A DNA stretch of 64,000 nt from Heterohyrax brucei (Eukaryota; Chordata; Mammalia; Hyracoidea; Procaviidae). Both the position numbers and the translations under genes were made by a program. The notes beneath the pieces are model-generated. The model worked only from the letters and a program-made list of their open reading frames with translations. It was not told the DNA's origin and did not search any database. The stretch covers positions 86,555,049-86,619,048 of the forward strand of contig CM053156.1 in NCBI GenBank assembly GCA_028571685.1, written 5' to 3'. Below, piece after piece: positions 54,226-64,000 of this stretch (within the stretch, counting starts at the first letter, position 1; the number at the start of each line of letters is the position of its first letter).

Positions 54226-55252
54226 CATTACAGTGACCGTGTCTACAACAGAATGAAACACCGCCCTCTCTCGCCCTATCCTTACAGTCCGTGCTGTGCT
54301 TGAGCACCTTGTTGCAGACACTGTGTCGTCCCATTTCATTGAGAGGCTTCCTCTTTTTCGCTGCCTCTCTACTTTCACAAGCATGATGTCCTTCTCCAGG
54401 CTCCTTCTCCTAACATGTCTGAAGTGTAAGAGACAGAGTCACCATCCTCGAGTCAAAGGAGCATCTGCCTGTAGTTGTTCCAAGGCAGATGTCCGGGTGG
54501 TCCATGGCCAATTCAGTGTTCTGCACCAACACCGTAATTCAGAGGCAGCAATTCTTCTTTAGTCTTCCTTATTCATTGTCTGGTATTTGCTTGCATAGTA
54601 GGTAATGGAAAACGCAACATTGTGGATTAGGTGCACCTTAGTCCTCAAAGTGACATTTTTGCTTCTTAGCACATCAAGGAGGTCTTCTGCGGCAGATTTC
54701 CCCGTGTCTGCGTTGTTTGATTTCTCAACCGCTGCTTCCGTGGGCATTGATTGTGGATCCAGGTACACTGAGATCCTTGACAACTTCAGTCTTTTTCTCC
54801 ATTCACCGTGATACTGCTTATTGGTCCACTTGTGAGGATTTTTGTTTTATGTTAAGGTGTAATCCATCCTGAAGGGCTGTAGTGTTTGATCTTCATCAAT
54901 AAATGCTTCAGGTCCTTCTGGCTTTCAGCAAGCAAAATTATGTTACCTGCATATCATGGATTGTAATGAGTCTTCCTCGAATCCTCATGTCCCCTTCTTC
55001 TGCATATAGTCCGGCTTCTCGGATTATTTGCTCAGCCTACAGATTAAACAGGTACAGTGAAAGGATGCAGCCCTGACATACAACTTTCCTGACTTTAAAC
55101 CCCACAGTACCTACCCTCTTGTTCTGTTGGAGTGCCTGCTTCTTGGTTTTGTGCAGGTTCCTTAATGAGCAGTGCTCTGGGATTCCCGTTCTCAGCGGTG
55201 TTGTCCATCATTTGGTAGGATACCCACAGTTGAATGCCTTTTCATGGTCTAT
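54226..55252 (-). mobile_element. RTE 3' third, inserted in antisense L1
   Basis: The plus-strand text GATGTCCTTCTCCAGGCTCC and CATGTCTGAAGTG..AGAGACAGAGT is the reverse of the RTE C-terminal region also seen at 43900-44060. It continues up to the RT motif C region and is truncated at its 5' end near 55252. Confidence 0.83.
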
Positions 55253-57180
55253 TATGATTAATAGATATAATTCCTGATATGATTACTCTTTATAATCAGG
55301 ATGTCACTCAGATGTGTGTTTCTAAGTTTCCAAACATATGGGAAATTTTATAGTCATCTTTTTGTTGATGATTTCTAGCATATTTATATTGAAATGGGAA
55401 AAGATGTTTTACAGGGTTTAAAGTCCTTTAAAATCTGATGTGAAATTGCTCTGTGGCTAAGGATATGGTCAATTTTGGTGAATGTTTCATGTGTATTTGA
55501 AATACCGTACACTCTGCAACTGTTAGGTGGCATGTTCTGTGAATGGTATTAGGCTAAATTTATTGATTTTGTTGTTCAATTTTCTGTTATCCTTGCTGAT
55601 TTTTTTGGTCTACCTGAATGCATCAGTTACAAAGGGAAGCAGATTAAAATCTCTGACTGTGATCGTGTATTTGCCTTCCCTTTTTAATTCTGTCAATTTT
55701 ACTTTAATATTCAGCAGCTGTACTAGAAACCTTATGAATTTAGAAGGTTATATCTTGCCGATAAACCTTATAACACTTTGAAATGTATTCTTTATCTCTG
55801 GGAATGCTTTTTGCCTTCAAGTTTAATTTGTCTATTATCAGTGTAATAGCATAGTTTCCTTTGGTCGTATTATTTGCACAGCATATCTTTTCCCATTCTC
55901 TCATTTTTAACCTTTTTGTATCTTTTTATTGAAGCTGAATGTCTTGTAAGCAGTTTATAATTTGGTTTTCGCAAAGTGTACTTTGTATAACCACCACCCT
56001 AATCAAGATCTAGACATTTCCATCACCTCAGAAAATTCCCTGGTGTCCTGCTTGTGTGAATTCCTGCTCTGCACAAACCATCGCTGTTGTGATTTCAGTT
56101 ACTATAGATTAATTTGTCTATTCTTGGGTTTCATGTAAATGGAATAATACAGTATATCCTCCTGTATATACTGCAAAGCAGGGTAATATTGTAGAGATTC
56201 AGCCATGTTGTTGGCGTGTGTTCTAGGTTTTTCTTCTTCTTTTTTTAATAGCTAAGGAATGCTGTCTTAAATGATTATGCCACAGTTTGTTTGTCTGTTT
56301 TCCTGGCTGTGGACATCTGAGTTATTTCCAGTATTTGGCTGCTATGAATGAAGACACTGTGGAATTCTTTTACAGCTCATTTTGTGGATGTATGTTTTCC
56401 TTTTCTTTGGGTAGATAACTGAGTGGAATTGCTCGTTCAAGGGGGAACGTGCATATGTAACTCAAGAAGAATTGGCCAGACACTTTACATGAAGCGATTG
56501 TGTCCTTCTCCAACCCTCTGGCCGTGAAAGTAGTTCTAGTTATTCTACTGCCCTCACCACACACATCTTTCTAATGCTAGTCCTTCTAGTGGATGTGAAT
56601 AATGTCTCATTGTTTTTCATTTGCATTTTCCAGATGACTAATAATGTTAAGCTTCTTTGCATGCTCTTATCTGCGGTTCATCTTTTATGAAGTCACTGTT
56701 CAAGTTGGCTGGTTTTAACCTTTTTTTTTTGTCGTTTCTTACTGATTTGTAGAAATTATTTATGTATTCCAGCTGTAAGTCCTTTTTCAGATATGTATGT
56801 CGTGAATATTTTCTCTTAGCCTGTGACTTCTCTTTTCATTTTCTTAATGATGTCTTTCAATGAAGAGGAGTTTCAATTTAATGAAATCCATCTTGTCAGT
56901 TTCTGTTTCATTTGTTCATTGCTTCTTTTGTCCTCTTTAAGAAATCTCTGCCTTTCCCTAAGTTCTCAAAGAATGTTCTGTGCTTTGTTATAAGGTCTTC
57001 ATAGCATTACCTTTACATTTATTTGTTTGGTCCATCTCAAATTAATTTTTCTGTGTGGTGTAAGGTAGAAGTCAAGGTTCATTGTTTGCCCAGGTGTTTA
57101 TCCAGTTGTGCCAGCGTCATTTGCCCAGAGACTTTCCTTTGCCCGTTGAATAGCCTTGATGCCTTTGTGAAAAATTCTGC
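55253..57180 (-). mobile_element. L1, antisense (ORF2 piece, then a second 3' end)
   Basis: 55253-55960 is ORF2 text (AAATCTGATGTGAAATTGCT, GTCTATTATCAGTGTAATAG). 55960-57180 restarts at an L1 3' end (AACCACCACCCTAATCAAGA, TTCATGTAAATGGAATAATA, CAGTTGTGCCAGCGTCATTT), so two L1 copies abut. Confidence 0.8.
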
Positions 57181-57837
57181 AGATCTTAATTCTGCTTACG
57201 CAGAACAGTGTCCTTGGCCTGTAGGAAATGCATGTGACCATGCAGGGGTGATGAGACATCATTTTGTCAACTAAAAATGGTTCAGGAAAAAGAAATGTTT
57301 TGTGTTGTGTTTGCAATGTTTCCATAAATTGTTTTTAAAAGATGGTAGTTATCTCATTCTAAAACACTCTTCCTAATTTCTTTAAAAGACAACTGACTTT
57401 AACACAAAAAAATTACACAATTTGATGCGACTAACAGCAGCAGTGATAGTTGTTGATTCCCTCTTCATCTTGCACAGCTCTGCAGCCCACACCCGACCAC
57501 CTTACTTGCCCCGAAGAGGCGCTGTTTACTTTGCTCCAGCTCTGCCAACCTCTCTCGGCCCACCGTGGCTTTCCATGCTAGCCTTCCAACCCCTGTACCT
57601 CCCACGCACGTGAATACCTTCCATGCTGCAAATGCTTAGTGGTGATTTTGGTTTTAGACTTAGTAACTGTGCAGGGCAGAAAGAACAGAGGAGAAGCAGA
57701 AATCATTTCATTTCATTTTGCGCGTATTTTTACCATGTCCACTGCTGTGTTTTCCTTGCTGTGAAATTGGGCTCTCATCTGTTGTCGTTTCCTTTCAGCC
57801 TAAGGAACTTCTGGTAGAATCTTATGTATTCAGAGCT
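57181..57837. other. No gene recognised (RAB22A intron 2)
   Basis: Unclassified between L1 and RTE copy 3. Confidence 0.4.
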
Positions 57838-60800
57838 GCTGTTGCTCTTGTTGTTGCTAGGTGCCATTGCGTCGTCAGTTCATAGCAGCCCTGTGTACAA
57901 CCGAGTAAAACCCTGTCCGGTTGTACCACCCTCGCTAAGTTTGAGCTCATCTTTGTAGCCAGTGTGTCGATCCATCTCTTCAGCGGTAATCTTCTTTTTG
58001 GCTGACATGCTACTCTGCCAAGCACGGTGTCCTTCTCTAGATACCACTCCCGATAACATGTCCAGCGTACGTGAGAAGTGGGACCATCTTTGTGTCCAAG
58101 GAGCACTCTGGCTGAACTTCTTCCAGGACAGAGTTGTTCGTTGTACAGGCCATGGAACAGTCACTGTTCTCTGCCAGCACCGTAAGGCCAGGGCCTAAGT
58201 TCTGTGTCCTCCTTACTCATGGTCCGGCTTTCACTTAACAAGTGAGGCGGGTGACAATGTCACGGCTTCAGTCAGGTGCGCTTTAGCCTTCAAGTGCACC
58301 TTTGTTTTTTAACACTTTATACAGAGGCCTCATGCAGCAGTTTTGCTCAGTGTGGTACATCATTTGATTTCTTAACTGCTGCTTTTATGGGCATTGGTTG
58401 TAGATCCAGGTAAATAAAATCCTTGACAATGTCAGTACGTTTTCTTCATTTATTTTGATGGTGCTTGTTGGTCCAGTTGTGAGGATTTTTGCTGTTGAGG
58501 TGCAATCCATACTGAAGGCTGTGGCCTTCAATCTGCGTCAGTAGGTACTTCCAGTCCTCTTCACTTTCAGCAAGCAAAGTTGTGTTATCTGCTTAGTTGT
58601 TATTAAGTCTTCTTGCGGTCCTGATGCCCAGCCCTTTTTCCATCTAGTCCAGCTTCTCTCATTACTTAATCGTCATACACACTGAGTAGGTATGGTAAAA
58701 AGATACAATCCTGATGCACACCTTTCCTGATTGTAAACCATGCGATTTCCCTTGGTTCTGTTTGAACAGTTACACTTCAGTTTATGTACAGATTCCATAA
58801 AAAGCACAATTAAGTGTTCTGGATTTCCGTTCTATGCAGTGTTATCCATAGTTTGTTAGGATCCACACAGGCAAATTCCTTTCATAGTCAGTAAAATGTA
58901 GGTAAACTTCTTTCAAGTATTCCCTGCTTTCATCCAAGATGCATCTGACATTAACAGTGATATCCCTGGTTCCACATCCTCTTCTGAATCCGTTTTGAGT
59001 TTCTGTCAGGTCCCTGTAATATATGGCTGTGGCTGCTTTTGAATGATCTTAATCAAAATTTTACTTGCATGTGATAATGGTATTGCCTGATAATTTCCAT
59101 ATTCACTTGGATCGCCTTTCTTGAAAATAGGCATATATATAGATCTCTTCTAGTTGTTTGGCCAGGGAGCTGTCTTCCATGTTTCTTGCCATGGATGAGT
59201 GAATACCTCCAGGACTGCAGCCATTTGTGGGAACGTTCTCAGTTGGTATTCCTTCAGTTTCTGAAGCCTTGATTTTGCATTTCTTCAGTGCAGCTTGGAC
59301 TTCTTCCTTCAGTATAATCCTAATCATATGCTACCTCCCGAAATGGTTGAACATCGACCAGTTATTTTTGGTGTACTGACCCTGTATTCCTTCCATCTTC
59401 CTTTGAAATTTCCTGTGTCATTTAATACTTTTTTTTCATAGAATCCTTCGCTGTTGCAGCTCAAGGCTTGAATTTTTTCTTCAGTTCTTTCAGCTTGAGA
59501 AATGTGTAGTATGTTCTAATCTTTTTGTTTGCTAACTCCAGGTTTTTGCACATTTTTGTTATAACACTTTGTCTTCTTGAGCTTCTCTTTAAAATCTTCT
59601 GTTCAATGCTTTTATCATTTTACTCATTTTTTTTAGCTATTGTATGTTGAGGAGCAAGCTTCAGAGTCTCTTCTGACATACATTTTGGTCTTTGTTCTGT
59701 ATTTTTAATGACCTTTTGATTTCTTCACATATGATATCCTTGATGTCATTCTGCAACTTATCTGGTCTTCAGTCATTAGTTTTCGGTGAGTCAAATCTAT
59801 TTTTGAAATGGTCTCCAAATTCAGGTGGGATATACTGAAAGTTGTATTTTGGTTCTCTGGACATAGAACCCTTGGTGGCGCAGCGATTAAGAGTTGGGCT
59901 GCTAACCAAAGGTCAGTAGTTTGTATCTCCCAGCCACTCCTTGGAAACCCTACAGCGCAGTTTTACTCAGTCTTATAGGGTCACTATGAGTTGGAATTGA
60001 CTCAAAGATGACAGGCTTGTACTTAATTTTCCTCGGCTTCAGTGTGAACTTGCATGTGAGCAATTGATGATCGGTTTTACAGTCAGCCCCTTGCCTTGTT
60101 TTGACTGGTAATACTGGGTTTTTCCAGCATCTCTTGCAACAGATGTCAGTTTCATCCCTCTTTTCCATCATGCAAGGTGTATGTGTGTGGTCACTGTTTA
60201 TGTTGCCGAGAAAAGGTATTTTTGCAGTGACTAAGTCATTGGTGTTACAGAGTTCTGTCATGCAGTCTCTGGCATCAGTATTATTATCAAAGCCGTTGTT
60301 TCCAACTGCAGATCCTTCTTTGTTTCCAACTTTTGCATTCCACCAGTAATTACCAGTAATCATCACTGCATCCCGATTGCGTATTTGGCCTGTTTCAGAC
60401 TGCAGAAGTTAGTAAAAAATCTCCAGTGTCCTCATCATTGTATAAATTCGAATAATAGCTGTATTAACTGGTCTTCCTTTTATGTATATGAATATTATCC
60501 ATCATCAACAGCACTGTACTTCAAGTAGATCTTGAGATGTTCTTTTTGGTGATGAAGGTGACACCATTCCTCCTCAATCTGTCGTTTCTGGCATAGTAGA
60601 CCATATGATTATCAGATTCAGAATGGCCAGGATCAGTCCCTTTGAGCTCACTAATGTGAGCTCAGATGTTGCTCTCGTTTCTTTTCATTTTTGACGACTT
60701 CCAGTTTTCCTAGATTAGTACTTCCTGTACCCCATGTTTTGATTGTTTATAGACGTTTGCAGCTGTTTCTTCTCATTTTGAGTAGTGCTACGTAGACAGA

Positions 60801-61010
60801 TGAACTTTCCAAAAGCTGGACTCCATCCTTATTAGTGAGATAATCATGTTTTGTGGAGGCAACTCTTCCCCAGTCATCGTTTGAGGACCTTCCAGCTTGA
60901 GGCTCATCTTCTGCTCTTTGTCAGTTGATGTACCTCTGTTGTTCATAAGTTTTTCACTGTCCAGTTTTTTTTGCAGTGGACTACTAGATCCTTTTGCCTA
61001 ATGTTAGTGT
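57838..61010 (-). mobile_element. RTE LINE, near full length, minus strand, copy 3
   Basis: Read on minus, the 3' tail is at 57838-57900 (plus: GTTGTTGCTAGGTGCCATTG), the RT region near 58300-59330 (KCKIKASETEGIPTE-like text), and the endonuclease region near 60300-60720. The 5' leader reaches about 61010. It carries many stops. An AfroSINE has inserted at 59863-60012. Confidence 0.88.
59863..60012 (+). mobile_element. AfroSINE inside RTE copy 3
   Basis: AGAACCCTTGGTGGCGCAGC, AGTTTGTATCTCCCAGCCAC, TATAGGGTCACTATGAGTTG. Confidence 0.93.
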
Positions 61011-61024
61011 GGAAGCAGCACTGA

Positions 61025-61204
61025 ACCCTGTCCACCAGACATGACCCTGCAGGTGTGCAGTACACACTGGGTTCATTGAACTGGTCTCTTGGAAGCAGAT
61101 TGCCAGGTGCTTCTTTTGGGATGCCTCTGTGTAGCCCCGAACCCCCCTGTCCTCAGGTCCCACCCAGCCAGACACAGTAACTATTGCGCCACTCACGGAC
61201 TCCA
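61025..61204 (-). mobile_element. AfroSINE, long variant
   Basis: GGAAGCAGATTGCCAGGTGC, TTGGGATGCCTCTGTGTAGC, GCGCCACTCACGGACTCC. Confidence 0.82.
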
Positions 61205-62635
61205 TGGTATAAAGGCTCCTTTGCGGTCTGTTTCTGCTGGTCTCTCATCTGAGTTGTCTTGGGATTTGTTGCTGTGTGCTGTTCTTCCTTTTGACCTTGC
61301 ACTCCATTGCTTGGCGTGTTTAGTCATTTTTTTATTTCATACTGGACATAGCAGGTGATATGTTTTAGAGAATTTAAGTCTGTCTCTTGCTGAAGTGTGC
61401 AGAGTTTTGTTTTAACAAAGTTAGATTGCAAGTGTATTACCATGAACTTGTGAAAGCTTGGTGTTAGGCGTTGCTAGGTAGGACGTTGGATGTTGCCGTT
61501 AGCCCTGTGGCAAACTCTTAAGTCTGGGCACCTTGTCTTAGTCTGGGGACTAGGTAGGTATGACCTTGTAGGTATTTACCCAAGGTGTTCACTGAGCCAC
61601 TGCCACTTGTCAGGATTCAGACTCCTAAACTCTTTCTTCCCTGTGGTTGGCAGCAGCTTTTTGAGACATGGGCAGGGCTGAGTCAGGCATGGATTCATGG
61701 GGAGTTGGTGTACAGACTTGCAGCAACCCTCTGTCGTGCCTACCCCTCAGAACCTCCTCCTCTGTTTTTAGACACAGTGGTAGCCTGAATCTTATCTTGG
61801 TAATTATACCTCTTTTATTATTCTGTCTACATCCGTAACTTAAATCTAGTATAAATGGTCACTTTCACCTCTTTCCAACAATATGAGGGTTTTAAAATTC
61901 TCTAGCTGTGTCCTGCCTTTTCTGCTCTTAGAATGTGTTTCTGTTCTCCATCCGAGACCTCCTGGGCAGTGGATGGTGTGCCTTTCTGCACCCACGTCCC
62001 CGGGGACGCGTCCATGGGTGTACTCTGTCCACCGCCGTGCGCTCCTGCCCCTCCCCTGGCTGGCTGGTGTCATTTTCCTTTATTCCAGGCAACACCATTT
62101 TGTTTCGGGGTGTGGTTTGCTTTATCGTATAATGTGTTGGTGACGGTGTTTCTTCCACCACAGCAGTGTGGTGACTGTTGAGCACACACTACCCGCAGTG
62201 CCACCACAGCCCTGAGCACAGCCCTGGCCTCCGGAAGGCCCTTCTGGGCAGTAGCCTCCCCTCGCTGAGCAGCCACCATGCCGACTTCTGTCACTAGGTT
62301 CGGTACGTGCCTTGTCACGTCGTGTGACTGGAGCCTCCTGCAACGCGTGCCCTGTGGACTGCCTTCTTGGGCTCCACGTGCTGTGTCTGAGGGTTGTTCA
62401 TGTAGCTTCGTCTGTCCCACTAGTTTGTTCCTTTTTATTGCTAAGTAGCATTCTCATAGGTGTGTGTGCAGGTTGTTTCTCCAGCATCCCGGTGACGGAC
62501 ATTGGAGTAGTTCTGTGTTGGATCCAGCAGCTGTGACCTTGTATGTGCAGTTATTTTGGTGAACATAATACCTGTTCCTCTTGAGTATGGCAACCTAAGG
62601 GTGGGTTTTCTATTTGTGTTCTACGCTTAGTCTCA
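61205..62635. other. No gene recognised; partly L1-like antisense
   Basis: TACTGGACATAGCAGGTGAT and GCTAAGTAGCATTCTCATAG suggest reversed L1 fragments (61260-61490 and 62420-62600). The rest is unclassified and GC-moderate. Confidence 0.4.
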
Positions 62636-62880
62636 TATACTTTGGATATGTTACAGGAGGGACTAGTCCCTGGAGAAGGACATCATGCTTCTTAAATTAG
62701 AGGGCCAGCAATAAAAAGGAAGACCCTTAAGAAGATGGACTGACACAGTGACTGGGGTCATGGATTCAGACATGGCAGTGACTGTGAGGATGGCATAGGA
62801 CCAGGCAGTGTGTCCCCATGTTGTCCATGGGCTGGCCCCTGCTGGCAAGTGGGAACCGATGCCACGACCCCTAGCAGTAG
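62636..62880 (+). mobile_element. RTE 3' end fragment
   Basis: ATACTTTGGATATGTTACAG, then GGACTAGTCCCTGGAGAAGG, through GACTGACACAGTGACTGGGG, to AAGTGGGAACCGATGCCACG. This is the terminal 245 bp of an RTE. Confidence 0.82.
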
Positions 62881-62884
62881 ACAG

Positions 62885-63245
62885 CAGGCATGTGGGTTCT
62901 CTCTCCTGTGTAACAGGTCACCCTGGAATGCAGCAGCCTAGAACAACAACCAGCGTTTCTTGTCTCACACTGCCGCTGTGGTCAGGAATTCAGGGACAGC
63001 TTGGCCGGGTGATGCGGGCTCTTGCCTTACAGGCCTTTATGGGACAGCTTGCGCTTTCTCACTCATGGCGGCCATCTTTCCCCTGAGTGACCCAGGAGAG
63101 CCCAAGGTGGAAGCCACGGAGCCTTGTGGTCTCGCCTTAGATGCCGTGGACAGTCGTTCCCGTAACATCTTGTGGGTTACACCACCAAGCCCACCAGAGA
63201 GTCACTGGGGCTGTTTGGAGGGTGACCAACCACCACAGCAGGCTT
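62885..63245 (+). mobile_element. Old mammalian interspersed repeat, unnamed
   Basis: CCTGTGTAACAGGTCACCCT, then AGCCTAGAACAACAACCAGC and GGTCAGGAATTCAGGGACAG follow a common mammalian repeat text (TAACAAATTACC..TTAAAACAAC..GGTCAGGAATCC). I do not recall the family name. Confidence 0.5.
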
Positions 63246-63379
63246 AGGAGCTCGTTAAACTTTCTGATGACTGCTCTCTCTTTTCTGTTTTCACCCACCA
63301 GCAGTGTCCCAAAGGTTCCTGTATTCCATGTGTTTACCAGCACATGTTGGTCATTTTAGCATACCATTCATGTTTGTGG

Positions 63380-64000
63380 TGTGTTTACATTGGATTTAAA
63401 AATATTGGTTAACAGTTTCTGACTTTCATTCCTTTGAAAGTATTTACGCAGTCATCTTAGGGCTCTCCCTGTTTTTATGAGTTACCTACTGGTCGTCTTG
63501 TTGCTCCCTGGGTAGTAATGTGTCTTATTATTATTTTTCCTGTGACTGCCTTCAAGATTTTTTTCCTTTAGCTTTCAGCAGTTTCACTTGATGGTGCCTA
63601 GGTGAGATTTGCACTGTGTTATCTTGCTTGGGTTCATAGTATTTGCTGAACCTGTGGTTTGATATCTTTCAAGGTCAGAAAATTTTCAACCATTATCTTT
63701 TCAACACTGTTTTTCCACCATTTCCTCTCCTGGCATTCTCACGCTGTAAGTACACACATGTACTTTATATTTCTCATTTCCTTTTGTTCATCTCTTAGAC
63801 ACTTCTCTGTATTTTTCACCCATTTCTTTTTTTCTCTGTGCGTCATTCTGAGTACCTCCTGTGATCTGTCATCCGCCTCCCTTACCGTCTTTACTGCTGA
63901 GTTGAATTGGATTTGAAACCAGTTCATTCAGTTCTTCTCTTCTGTCACTGTATTTCCGTGTTGTAAAATATCTGGCTGGTTTGGTCATAGTTTCCTTTTC
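63380..64000 (-). mobile_element. L1/HAL1 5' region, antisense
   Basis: GCTGAACCTGTGGTTTGATA, ACCATTATCTTTTCAACACT and CTTCTCTTCTGTCACTGTAT resemble reversed L1/HAL1 ORF1 and 5' text. It runs off the window. Confidence 0.5.

Noticed and set aside
31823-64000. RAB22A exon 3 (switch II, WDTAGQE) within the window
   Set aside because: I looked for text encoding ASFMTKTVQY and WDTAGQE and found none; the interval is repeats and intron.
1-64000. CRISPR arrays, operons, bacterial mobile systems, intact viral genes
   Set aside because: No regularly spaced direct repeats, no prokaryotic-length genes. The LTRs are solo and carry no coding sequence.

Overview
This is vertebrate nuclear DNA from a placental mammal, and the repeats point to Afrotheria. 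About 45 copies or pieces of the tRNA-derived AfroSINE family and about nine pieces of a BovB-like RTE LINE are scattered through the window. They sit among L1, L2, MIR, MaLR-type LTR, mariner and hAT remnants. AfroSINEs are confined to afrotherians, and heavy RTE plus AfroSINE load suits a paenungulate; an elephant is my best guess, but I cannot separate it from manatee or hyrax by eye. There are no prokaryotic genes, CRISPR arrays or operons. Almost every short open frame is a shadow of a repeat.

The only firm genes lie around 29.1-31.8 kb, in a CpG island holding a head-to-head promoter. On the plus strand are the first two coding exons of RAB22A (30354-30389 and 31743-31822), an early-endosome small GTPase. 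They encode residues 1-38 plus part of 39, including the complete P-loop. No later RAB22A exon was recognised before position 64000, so intron 2 exceeds 32 kb. On the minus strand, 475 bp away from the RAB22A start codon, are the first two coding exons of PPP4R1L (29872-29878 and 29682-29726), a HEAT-repeat PP4 regulatory-subunit relative. This matches the PPP4R1L/RAB22A arrangement I know from human 20q13.32. Both sides carry the same 14-nt motif TCCCAAGATGGCGG (YY1-like) facing outward, with an M-box/CLEAR-like E-box between them.

Layout: 1-9.3 kb holds L1, L2, AfroSINE, one solo LTR and a pair of inverted mariner fragments. 10-15 kb is an old plus-strand L1 broken up by AfroSINEs, a poly(A)-tailed lineage repeat and a minus-strand RTE. 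15.3-29 kb is mixed (AfroSINEs, LTRs, L2, MIR) and should be the PPP4R1L intron. 29.1-30.6 kb is the CpG island. 30.6-64 kb is RAB22A intronic sequence, dominated from 37 kb by antisense L1. Into that L1 have landed two long plus-strand RTEs (40.2-44.3 and 47.0-50.0 kb), one minus-strand near full-length RTE (57.8-61.0 kb) and a younger L1 flanked by a 16-bp duplication.

No undescribed multi-gene system is visible. The most interesting signals are the shared start motif of the divergent promoter, an in-frame open 5' leader on RAB22A, a U2 snRNA 5' fragment inserted into an MIR, and an unexplained 470-bp open segment at 52.3-52.8 kb. Repeat boundaries are by eye and may be off by 10-40 bp for old copies.
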